Of a stretch of 64,000 nucleotides of DNA, positions 44,685 through 53,093 are shown piece by piece. The notes beneath the pieces were generated by a model. The model ran no database searches and was not told the DNA's origin. It saw only the letters and a program-made list of their open reading frames with translations. The stretch comes from an uncultured Muribaculaceae bacterium (lineage in GTDB: Bacteria; Bacteroidota; Bacteroidia; Bacteroidales; Muribaculaceae). The first letter of the stretch is position 1, and each line of letters begins with the position of its first letter. The DNA is taken from positions 5,292 through 69,291 of the forward strand of contig CAJUDL010000001.1 of the NCBI GenBank assembly GCA_910585285.1. The letters are read 5' to 3'. Made by a program: the position numbers and the translations under genes.

Positions 44685-47600
44685 ATGACATTGCAACAAA
44701 TATACGAAAAACTTGAATTGACGGATAAAGGTTGTCTGATTAAATTGTCAGATACTGAATGGGAGAAGAAAATATCTCTTCCAAGTCGTGTTACTCGATT
44801 ACTAAGGAAAAACAATTTGTTGAAAACAATGGATGGTTTTTTCTGTTTTGACAACAAGCCTCTTATCTTGTTTTTTGAAAATCCAGATAAAGAACAAAAG
44901 GCCGCTCTCCATCAGGCTGTCTGGAATTTTAATGAGTCTCCAATTGTTATTTCATTAGAAAATAATGTTGTGGAAATCTTTAATGGTTTTGCAATTGATG
45001 ATAATACAAAATTGTTAAAATCCTTAGGGGGAGAAGAACGTCTGGATGATTTTTCTTATTTTAAATTGGTTACAGGTAGAACCTGGGAAGAATATAATGA
45101 CATAATTAATCATGATACACGGGTAGATCATTGCTTATTAGGAAATATCGAGGAAGCACAGAAGCAATTAAAGAAAGAAGGTCTGAGTCATACGGTTGTA
45201 AATGCATTATTAGGTAAAATAATATTTTTTAGGTATTTGATAGATCGTCATATTATATTAAATTATCAAGAAAAAGCTACATGGACTAATGAAGACTTAT
45301 GTAATTGTTTGAAAGACGTTAATGATTTCAAACAGTTTGTAAAGTATATTGAAAGAAAATTCAATGGGGACATGTTTCGTATTTCAGATGAGGAGTTTTT
45401 ATCCATTAATCAAAATACATTGAATATAATCATTCGTTTGTTGCATAGTGAAGACCTTTCAACGGGGCAATTATCTTTGTTTGATATGTATGATTTCTCC
45501 ATTTTGCCAATTGAATTTATAAGCAATGTATATGAGAAATTCATAGGGAAAGAAACTCAAGAAAAGAAAGGGGCATATTACACTCCGACTTTTTTAGTAG
45601 ATTATATTGTATCCGAAACGATCGGTAAAAAGCTGAAAGAATCTGACGATTATAATTGTAGGGTGCTTGACCCAGCATGTGGATCTGGTATCTTTTTGGT
45701 CGAATCTTTACGGAGAATGATAGAAAAATACATATTTGAAAATAAGATTACAGATACCAGTACAAAAGATTTCAAGGATACTTTAAGAGGGTTGGTTGTA
45801 AATAATATTTTTGGCATTGATGAGGATTATAGCGCGATACAAGTAGCAATATTTTCTGTTTATTTAACATTGTTAGATTACCAAGAACCTGCAGATTTGT
45901 CTGATTTTAAGTTTCCAAATTTGTTAGGTACAAATCTGATTTGTAGTGACACTTTAGATGTTGACAATTTAGATTTAAAGGCATTTGAAGAGAAAAAATA
46001 TACGTTTGACTTCATAATAGGGAATCCACCATGGAGAGGAGCCGGTGGAGAAAGGTATGCAAAAAATTATCTAAAAAAAAGAAGAAGGAAAGAAAAAGAC
46101 TATGAGATAGAAATTGGAGTAAATAATAATGAATTAGCCGAGTATTTTGTGTTCAGAGCAGGTGATTTCTGTTCTGAAAATACGAAAATTGCTTTAATAA
46201 TTCATAGCACTTCTTTATATAATTGCCACAAAGGTATCAATGTCTTTCGTAATTATTTGTTAAAATATTTTTATCTTGACAAAGTGGTAGAATTGGCTTG
46301 TGTAAGAAAAGAGATTTTTGATAAATCGAATGATAAAGCAATTGCACCAGCTTGTATTTTATTTTATAGAAATGCATTTGGAATTGATACAGGTTCTAAT
46401 GTTGTAACACATATCGGAGTGAAACCAAGTCGCTTTTTTTCTGCTTTCAAAATTCTTTCAATATGTCGTAATGATATACAAGAAATCAGGCAAAGTAAGC
46501 TTCAGCAGTACGATTGGTTATGGAAAGTATTGGTGTTTGGCTCTTATCAAGATTTTCTATTAATTGAAAACTTAAAAAATCAGAACTCTATAGTGGATAT
46601 AATTAGTGATGAACAAAGATTTGTTTATGCCACTGGGGTTACATTCAGCAAATATGATGCAAAATATGATGCATCAAATTATAAGAATTGGAATTTTATT
46701 AATACAAAAGCCATAGATTGTTTTTTTCTTAATGCGGACAAAATAGAATCTTTTCAAGAAGACAGATTGGGTAGGATAAGAAACACACAACAAGATATAT
46801 TTTATGGACCCATGCTGCTTATTCGGCATGGTCTTCCTTTAGATAGTTTAGTTGTAAGATCTGCAATATCGTATAAAAATGCGATATTTAAGAAATCTCT
46901 ATTATCAATAAAAGCATACAACCCAGAAGATATAAGGATATTAAAGAATATTGCAAGTTTCTATGTGTCTGATGTTCTAAAATATCTCGCTATCCTCACA
47001 TTTTCTTCCATTGGAATAGAACGTGAGAACGCAAAAGAGTTTGAACTGCTTACTGTGCCATATATAGATTTCCATAATGATTATTATGAAACTCTTGAAC
47101 AATTATATAGCGCACGCAATATGGAGACAAAGAAATTAGTTTGTAATGATGCTCATATTGCTTCAATAGAAAAACAAATTGAAAATAAATTATACTCTCT
47201 AAATCAAGAAGTAAATTCAATATTGAATTTAAGAGAGAGAGAAAGTGCATGTATAGATTATGCATTAAATGTCGGTCGTAAGATAATTCGTATAAATTCT
47301 TTTGAAAATGAAGCTAATAGACTTGAATATATGCATAATTGTAAATTATATAAAAAAATAGAAAAGGGTGATTCTATATTAAAGGAGTATGCACAAGTAT
47401 ATATTGATCGTTTTGCTAAAAGCTTCAGTAGGGTGGGGAAAAGATTCATTGTGAAAATACATTATTCATCACAAGTTATTGGAATGTTTTTTTGTGTTGT
47501 TGAAGATAATGCATTGTTTGATAAAATATCTATATCTGATGATTGTAATATATTGACTTCTGCAATGATTCGTTTGTCATCTGATAAAATCACTGATAGA

Positions 47601-47756
47601 TTATTTGTGCAAAAAGACATTAGAGGATTTGAAAAAAACGGGTTTTACATATTCAAACCTAATGAAACACGGTTATGGCATAAAGCGATAGCCTATTTAG
47701 ATGTAGATGAATTTGCGGATGCAATCTTAAAGACAGGAGGGAATGGATATGAATAA
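44685..47756 (+). CDS. Eco57I-like adenine-specific DNA methyltransferase, embedded in a type III operon
   Basis: A 1,023-residue protein with a gamma-class N6-adenine methyltransferase core: SAM motif LDPACGSGIF (from D329) and catalytic NPPW (447-450), preceded by GAYYTPTFLVDYIV, the hallmark of Eco57I/type I HsdM-like enzymes. The first 290 residues include FFENPDKEQKAALHQAVWNFNESP, a region found in type IIG-like proteins, but no convincing nuclease motif is visible there. The C-terminal 450 residues are probably target recognition. The gene is very AT-rich, near 23-32% GC in sampled lines. It overlaps the next gene and has no counterpart in ordinary type III systems. Confidence 0.85.
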   Translation: MTLQQIYEKLELTDKGCLIKLSDTEWEKKISLPSRVTRLLRKNNLLKTMDGFFCFDNKPLILFFENPDKEQKAALHQAVWNFNESPIVISLENNVVEIFNGFAIDDNTKLLKSLGGEERLDDFSYFKLVTGRTWEEYNDIINHDTRVDHCLLGNIEEAQKQLKKEGLSHTVVNALLGKIIFFRYLIDRHIILNYQEKATWTNEDLCNCLKDVNDFKQFVKYIERKFNGDMFRISDEEFLSINQNTLNIIIRLLHSEDLSTGQLSLFDMYDFSILPIEFISNVYEKFIGKETQEKKGAYYTPTFLVDYIVSETIGKKLKESDDYNCRVLDPACGSGIFLVESLRRMIEKYIFENKITDTSTKDFKDTLRGLVVNNIFGIDEDYSAIQVAIFSVYLTLLDYQEPADLSDFKFPNLLGTNLICSDTLDVDNLDLKAFEEKKYTFDFIIGNPPWRGAGGERYAKNYLKKRRRKEKDYEIEIGVNNNELAEYFVFRAGDFCSENTKIALIIHSTSLYNCHKGINVFRNYLLKYFYLDKVVELACVRKEIFDKSNDKAIAPACILFYRNAFGIDTGSNVVTHIGVKPSRFFSAFKILSICRNDIQEIRQSKLQQYDWLWKVLVFGSYQDFLLIENLKNQNSIVDIISDEQRFVYATGVTFSKYDAKYDASNYKNWNFINTKAIDCFFLNADKIESFQEDRLGRIRNTQQDIFYGPMLLIRHGLPLDSLVVRSAISYKNAIFKKSLLSIKAYNPEDIRILKNIASFYVSDVLKYLAILTFSSIGIERENAKEFELLTVPYIDFHNDYYETLEQLYSARNMETKKLVCNDAHIASIEKQIENKLYSLNQEVNSILNLRERESACIDYALNVGRKIIRINSFENEANRLEYMHNCKLYKKIEKGDSILKEYAQVYIDRFAKSFSRVGKRFIVKIHYSSQVIGMFFCVVEDNALFDKISISDDCNILTSAMIRLSSDKITDRLFVQKDIRGFEKNGFYIFKPNETRLWHKAIAYLDVDEFADAILKTGGNGYE

Positions 47757-48447
47757 CTTGGGTCGTTCTGCAGAATTATTTGAAATGTCTACTTTATTTT
47801 TTGAGGGAGAGTTGATGGGTATTTTAAATGAATGTGTAAATATCCATCAGCTTTTTATAAATAATGAAAAGTTATTCCCCAATGATGAGGAAGCTATAAG
47901 AGATGGTTTCATGATATACCTCAAAAATGATAATTATAAGAGAACACACTTTCCTTTAGGATATTATCAATTTGATAAAGAAGTTGAAGATAATAAAGGG
48001 CGTTTGGATATTAGGATACTTCCAATCAATCCATATAAAGGAGATAAAGCATATTACTCAATAGAATGTAAGCGTATTGATAATAAGAATATGATGGGGA
48101 AAACTGGGTTAAATGCAAAATACGTTAAAAATGGCATTTGCAGGTACGTAGGAGAATACTATACAAATTACTTTAATGCTAATGTGATGTTTGGGTTTGT
48201 TGTTTCTCCAATGGATATTTCTCAGAATGTTGACAATATTAATTTGCTAATGTCTTATGATTATATTGACCGACAAGGAAATTTTATAAATGCTAATGTA
48301 ACGCAAAAGATGACATATAAAGAATTGGAAAATTCTTATCCTCATTCTTACGTTTCAATGCATACTAGTAAATCGGGGAAAGAACTAACCTTATATCATT
48401 TGATGTTTGATTTTTCTCATAATATAAAATATGAAACTGACATTTGA
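47749..48447 (+). CDS. Small PD-(D/E)xK nuclease-like protein of the RM operon
   Basis: A 232-residue protein of no recognised family. The stretch KGRLDIRILP...YYSIECKRID gives D-x18-E-x-K, the pattern of PD-(D/E)xK restriction nucleases, with a glutamate-bearing helix before it (FPNDEEAIRDGF). The start at 47749 is preferred to 47743 because AGGAGG lies 8 bp before it, an unusually good ribosome-binding site for this phylum; both starts overlap the methyltransferase gene. The 3' end overlaps res by 17 bp, so all four genes are translationally linked. It is a candidate nuclease partner for the methyltransferase encoded upstream. AT content is as high as in that gene. Confidence 0.75.
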   Translation: MNNLGRSAELFEMSTLFFEGELMGILNECVNIHQLFINNEKLFPNDEEAIRDGFMIYLKNDNYKRTHFPLGYYQFDKEVEDNKGRLDIRILPINPYKGDKAYYSIECKRIDNKNMMGKTGLNAKYVKNGICRYVGEYYTNYFNANVMFGFVVSPMDISQNVDNINLLMSYDYIDRQGNFINANVTQKMTYKELENSYPHSYVSMHTSKSGKELTLYHLMFDFSHNIKYETDI

Positions 48448-51082
48448 ACCCAATCTAACTTATCAGCAGGAAGCAATACAGGCGGTTGTCAATCTGTTTG
48501 ATGGTCAGACGCAAGAGGAATCAGTATGCCTATATGATTTGGATGAAGAACAGACTTGTTTTGTAGAAGGTATCGGAAATAGGTTGGTGTTGTCTGATGA
48601 GCAAGTACTTGCCAATTTACGTAAGGTACAAGAAAAGAATGATGTACCATTGTCTAATGAACTTGACGGGATGAATTTTTCTGTTGAGATGGAGACTGGC
48701 ACCGGTAAAACTTATGTTTATTTGCGTACTATATATGAGTTGAATAAGAAGTATGGGTTCAAAAAATTTGTTATTGTTGTTCCCTCTGTTCCTATTCGTG
48801 AAGGAGTATTAAAGACCCTGCAAATAACAAATGAGCATTTTCAAACTCTGTATGATAATACACCAATAAGGTTTTATGTGTATGACCGAAATAAGATTTC
48901 TCAAATGCGAGGCTTTGCAGCTAGTGACAATATTGAAGTGCTAGTCATAAACATCGATTCTTTTGCAAAAGATGAGAATGTTATTAACAAGCCGAACGAC
49001 AAACTCAACGGGTACGAGCCCATAAGGTATATTCAAGCTGCCAGTCCGATTGTCATTGTGGATGAGCCGCAGAATATGGAATCTGAAAAACGCGTTGCGG
49101 CAATAGCCAATCTGCATCCACTTTGTACGTTGCGCTATTCTGCCACTCACCGTAATTTTTATAATCTGATTTATAGCCTAAATCCAATAAAGGCATACGA
49201 TTTGGGACTGGTCAAACAAATAGAAGTGGATTCTGTTTTTGAAGAGAACTCCTTGAATGGCGCATATGTCGCTTTGGAATCGATAACCGTCGCAAAGACA
49301 AAAATTTTTGCAAAAGTTACTATTGATATCAATGATAAAGATGGAGTTAAGCGGAAAACAGTATTTGTCAGGGTCGGGAGTGATTTGTACGCACTTTCAA
49401 ATGAAAGAGAAATTTATCGCAATGGATATATTGTAGAAGAAATAGATGCGGTCGATGGCTGTATTTCATTTAATAATGGGAGTATTCTATATAAGGGTGA
49501 GCGTAAGGATGATTTGAATGATGAGATAATGAAATTTCAAATACGCAGAACCATAGAGGAGCATTTGCGCAAAGAATTGAAATTGAATAAACTTGGGATA
49601 AAAGTTCTCTCATTGTTCTTTATTGATAAGGTGGCGAATTACCGTTATTATGACAATACAGGGAATCAAGAAAAAGGAAAATTTGCTGTATGGTTTGAAG
49701 AGATATATAATGAATTGATGTGTAATCCCACATATCAATCATTGAATAAATATCTTGTTGATAATACGCATAACGGCTATTTCTCGCAAGATAAAAAAGG
49801 TAGGATTAAAGATACATCAGGGGCAACGCGGGCTGATGATAATACTTACAACTTGATAATGCAAGATAAAGAAACGTTATTGGATATGAATAATCCACTT
49901 CGTTTCATATTCTCTCATACGGCATTACGAGAGGGGTGGGATAATCCGAATGTATTTCAAATATGCACGTTGAATGAGACAAAATCAGAAATGAAAAAAC
50001 GGCAAGAGATTGGTCGTGGTCTACGTTTAGCGGTTAACCAAGAGGGTATGCGTTGTTATGACAGAAATGTAAACCGTCTTACAGTAGTGGCTAATGAGTC
50101 TTACCAAGACTTTGCAAAAGCCTTGCAGATAGAATTGCAAGAAGAATGCGGCATAGACTTTAGTGGAAGAATTAACCCGAAGAAAGACAGAGTAAAGATT
50201 AAATATAAGAAGGGATTTGAAATTGATCCAATATTTCTTTCAATATGGGAAAAGATTAAAACCAAGACTACCTATCGGGTAAAATACAATACTGATGAGC
50301 TTATCAAGAAAGCAAGCGAAGAGATAAAGAATATGTCGGTGATTGTAACGCCGTCCGTTCGTTCTGTGAAGAACGAGGTCATTATGGTAAAAGAAGGCAT
50401 ATCTGCAGTCTATAAAGGTGATAAGCTTTCAACTCAAATGTCTGATTATATCATACCCAATATATTGGATTATATTCAGAGTCGCACAGAACTTACACGC
50501 CATACAATCTTTCAGATTTTAGAGAAATCGGGGAGATTTGATGATTTGGCTGTCAATCCTCAGTTATTTATGGATATGGTTGTGGATAAGATAAAGCTAA
50601 TTTTGCAAGACTTGATGATAGATGGTATAGAATACCATCAGATCGGTGGAACCTCATACGAGCTGCGTTTGTTTGAAGAACAAGAGTTGGAGATATATCT
50701 GAATGATTTCACATTCAAGGTTTCAAATCAGAGTAAAACAATTTATGAGGAATATGTTTCTCTGGATTCTTTTGTAGAAAATCGTTTTGCTCATGATTGT
50801 GAAACAAGCGAACAGGTGAAATATTATTTTAAATTGCCTGATTGGTTCAAGATACCCACACCTATAGGAAACTATAATCCAGATTGGGCGGTGGTCTTTG
50901 AGGGCGACAAACGTATATATTTTGTAGCAGAAACTAAAGATACGGGAACTCGTATAGTTGATTTAGACAAATTGCATCCACGCGAAAAGCAGAAAATCCG
51001 TTGTGGAATTGCTCACTTCAAGCAATTAGGAGACATAGAGTATAAGGTGTTAAATAAAGTACGTGACTTAAGTATAGTATAG
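48431..51082 (+). CDS. res: Type III restriction enzyme (Res)
   Basis: An 883-residue superfamily 2 helicase-nuclease. The Walker A motif is METGTGKT (87-94), Walker B is DEPQ (211-214), and helicase motif VI lies in KKRQEIGRGLRLAVNQ. The C-terminal endonuclease motif is PD-x(15)-ETK: D818 in NPDWAVVFEG and E834/K836 in FVAETKDTG. Res uses ATP to communicate along DNA between two Mod-bound sites and then cuts. All catalytic elements are intact, so the system is probably active. The GC content is higher than that of the two preceding genes and similar to mod. Confidence 0.93.
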   Translation: MKLTFEPNLTYQQEAIQAVVNLFDGQTQEESVCLYDLDEEQTCFVEGIGNRLVLSDEQVLANLRKVQEKNDVPLSNELDGMNFSVEMETGTGKTYVYLRTIYELNKKYGFKKFVIVVPSVPIREGVLKTLQITNEHFQTLYDNTPIRFYVYDRNKISQMRGFAASDNIEVLVINIDSFAKDENVINKPNDKLNGYEPIRYIQAASPIVIVDEPQNMESEKRVAAIANLHPLCTLRYSATHRNFYNLIYSLNPIKAYDLGLVKQIEVDSVFEENSLNGAYVALESITVAKTKIFAKVTIDINDKDGVKRKTVFVRVGSDLYALSNEREIYRNGYIVEEIDAVDGCISFNNGSILYKGERKDDLNDEIMKFQIRRTIEEHLRKELKLNKLGIKVLSLFFIDKVANYRYYDNTGNQEKGKFAVWFEEIYNELMCNPTYQSLNKYLVDNTHNGYFSQDKKGRIKDTSGATRADDNTYNLIMQDKETLLDMNNPLRFIFSHTALREGWDNPNVFQICTLNETKSEMKKRQEIGRGLRLAVNQEGMRCYDRNVNRLTVVANESYQDFAKALQIELQEECGIDFSGRINPKKDRVKIKYKKGFEIDPIFLSIWEKIKTKTTYRVKYNTDELIKKASEEIKNMSVIVTPSVRSVKNEVIMVKEGISAVYKGDKLSTQMSDYIIPNILDYIQSRTELTRHTIFQILEKSGRFDDLAVNPQLFMDMVVDKIKLILQDLMIDGIEYHQIGGTSYELRLFEEQELEIYLNDFTFKVSNQSKTIYEEYVSLDSFVENRFAHDCETSEQVKYYFKLPDWFKIPTPIGNYNPDWAVVFEGDKRIYFVAETKDTGTRIVDLDKLHPREKQKIRCGIAHFKQLGDIEYKVLNKVRDLSIV

Positions 51083-51186
51083 AATATATTCGATAGTAAT
51101 ATACATATATTTTTTGTCTTGTAATTAATACAGTGTTGCTACTTTTTAATGGGCGGTCTAAGTAATTTGAGAGAAAAAATATATAA

Positions 51187-51462
51187 ATGAATGAAGAAAA
51201 CGAAATAATACTTTATTCCGGACGAAAACGAGTATATCGGTGCGTTTCGCCAAAGAAGATTTGTGGTTGACGCAAAGTCAGTTAGCCGAGATATATTGCA
51301 CTACATAGCAGAATATTAGCCAGTATGTGGACAATATTTATAAGGACGGAGAACTTACCATAAATGCAACTAACAAGAAATTCTTGTTAGTTCGACAAGA
51401 GGGAAATCGTCAAGTAAAACGAAACATTGACTGCTATAATCTTGATATGATTATAAAATAAA
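51187..51462 (+). pseudogene. RhuM-family gene remnant
   Basis: An ATG opens NEENEIILYSGRK, the usual RhuM beginning. After a frameshift near 51240 another frame continues as RFAKEDLWLTQSQLAEIYCTT, then TAG, then QNISQYVDNIYKDGELT and CYNLDMIIK, followed by TAA where intact proteins continue into SVGYRV. The order of motifs matches the N-terminal third of RhuM-family proteins, which are often found next to restriction systems. It has at least one frameshift, one in-frame stop and a 3' truncation, so it is dead. The 104 bp before it hold nothing recognisable. Confidence 0.75.
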
Positions 51463-51486
51463 TAGAAACAAATAAAAAAGATTATT

Positions 51487-51885
51487 ATGGATAAGAATGT
51501 GAAGAGTATTGTATGGTCGGTAACGGCTCTGGTGGTTGTGGTGATTGGAGCGGCTTTTCTGTTGCCCTGGTATAACGTATGGCAGCAAGAGATGGCTGGT
51601 AAGGCAGAATTTGCCAAGGCGGAGCAGAACCGTAAGATTAAGATAGAAGAGGCTAAAGCCAATCTTGAAGCTGAGAAGCTTAATGCGCAGGCAGAGGTTG
51701 AGAGGGCAAAAGGTGCAGCCGAGGCGATTCGGATTGAGAATGGCAGCATCACACCAACCTACATCCAATATCTATGGGTTCGTCAGCAATCAAATCTGAA
51801 TGACAAAACCGTGATCTACGTCCCCACCGAGTCCAATCTCCCAATTCTCGAATCACCCCGCTTTCTGATGAATGAGAATAAGTAG
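51487..51885 (+). CDS. Mini SPFH/prohibitin-like membrane protein
   Basis: A 132-residue protein with one N-terminal membrane helix (about 8-28), an Ala/Glu/Lys-rich coiled coil (about 35-80, AEVERAKGAAEAIRIENG) and the ending ITPTYIQYLWVRQQ...VIYVPTESNLPILE. The coiled coil and ending resemble the C-terminal part of stomatin/band-7 proteins, but the SPFH domain is missing. Such stand-alone short forms occur in Bacteroidetes. Function is unknown. A terminator lies 15 bp downstream. Confidence 0.7.
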   Translation: MDKNVKSIVWSVTALVVVVIGAAFLLPWYNVWQQEMAGKAEFAKAEQNRKIKIEEAKANLEAEKLNAQAEVERAKGAAEAIRIENGSITPTYIQYLWVRQQSNLNDKTVIYVPTESNLPILESPRFLMNENK

Positions 51886-51899
51886 TTGATAATAAATAG

Positions 51900-51926
51900 A
51901 TAAGCCCGCAGTCAATGCGGGCTTAT
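51900..51926 (+). terminator. Terminator after the mini SPFH-like gene
   Basis: A perfect 11-bp stem ATAAGCCCGCA / TGCGGGCTTAT with a 5-nt loop. It is symmetrical and could stop transcription from either side. The next 227 bp up to the fructokinase stop contain no recognisable feature apart from a weak AGGCAA/TTGCCT hairpin. Confidence 0.75.
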
Positions 51927-52153
51927 CACGATTCCACTATAAACTATATCTAACTAAACTTCGACTCGCAAACTTTCTCACGAAACCTTGAGGGTCTTAT
52001 CCATATTGCTTTGTACCCTTTAAACGTGTAAAATAGGCAATAGTTGCCTTAATGCCATTTATTTACAAGAGTTTAAATATAAGTAAGGTTCGTTAACAAA
52101 GCAATTTGTATAATAAATAAGAAAGAATAGGAGAGAAGTTAGAAAGAATAGCT

Positions 52154-53032
52154 TTATTCTGTGAGGGTGGTGGGTAGCGTGGGCATTGCGCCGTGTTGGG
52201 TGCATACGAATGCTGAGGTTGCTACGGCTTTGTGATGCGCTTCGACTACGGTCTTGCCTTTGAGGATGCTGGCGATGAAGGCGGCTGTGAAGGAGTCTCC
52301 GGCACCGACTGTGTCTGCGACTTCTACTTTCGGTGTGGGTAGGAAGGAGACTTCGCCGGGGGTGAATACGTAGCTTCCGTTGATGCCACATGTGAGAATG
52401 AGCATCTTAAGATTGTATTTGCCGAGAAGAATCCAGCATTTATCCTGAAGATCTATGCCGGGATATCCAAACATACGGCTTACAGTAACCAACTCCTCAT
52501 CGTTTATCTTCAGGATATTGCAAGCTTTCATTGAGCTGCACAGTATCTCTTTGTTGTAGAAGCCCTGACGAAGGTTTACATCGAATACAATCAACGGATC
52601 ATTTTCCTTGGGAATTGATTCGAGGAATTCCTGAATGGTTGTGCGTGATACAATGTTGCGCTGAGCAAGGGAACCGAAGCAGAACGCTTTTGTCTCGGCT
52701 GCGATTGCCTTTAGTTCTTCGGTGGATGGAATGTTATCCCATGCTACGTTTTCCTTAATCTCATATTGCGGTACGCCGGCTTCGTCGAGTTCTACCTGCA
52801 CGGTGCCTGTGGGATAAGGGACAGTGTCGAGATGATATTTTACATCTTTTGCATCGAAATTCTCTACAAGTTCCTTACCTAAAGCATCATCTCCTATCGC
52901 ACTTACAGCAAGGCTCGGAAGTCCAAACTGCGAAACATGATAAGCGAAGTTGGCAGGAGCGCCACCTATTTTTTTACCATCGGGGAGAACATCCCAAAGA
53001 GCTTCTCCCATACCAATTACCAAGTCTTTCAT
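52154..53032 (-). CDS. Fructokinase (PfkB family)
   Basis: A 292-residue cytosolic sugar kinase that phosphorylates fructose with ATP. The N-terminal GGAPANFAYH block and the C-terminal DTVGAGDSFTAAF signature, containing the catalytic Asp and anion hole, are intact. PfkB members also include other sugar kinases; fructose is inferred from the GH32 and transporter upstream in the same operon, as in Bacteroides fructan loci. It is the last gene of that operon. Confidence 0.9.
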   Translation of the reverse strand: MKDLVIGMGEALWDVLPDGKKIGGAPANFAYHVSQFGLPSLAVSAIGDDALGKELVENFDAKDVKYHLDTVPYPTGTVQVELDEAGVPQYEIKENVAWDNIPSTEELKAIAAETKAFCFGSLAQRNIVSRTTIQEFLESIPKENDPLIVFDVNLRQGFYNKEILCSSMKACNILKINDEELVTVSRMFGYPGIDLQDKCWILLGKYNLKMLILTCGINGSYVFTPGEVSFLPTPKVEVADTVGAGDSFTAAFIASILKGKTVVEAHHKAVATSAFVCTQHGAMPTLPTTLTE

Positions 53033-53093
53033 GACAATAACAATTTAATAAGTTTCATTGAATTTTAAAACAATTTGTTTGCTGCTATATTAA

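Noticed and set aside
44685..51082. BREX or DISARM assignment of the locus
   Set aside because: An Eco57I-like methyltransferase and a helicase are present, but there is no PglZ, BrxC, DrmA/B or phospholipase-type gene; Mod and Res are clearly of type III kind.
51927..52153. Possible integration site or tRNA next to the restriction operon
   Set aside because: No tRNA cloverleaf, no integrase and no direct repeat matching the upstream side of the operon could be found.
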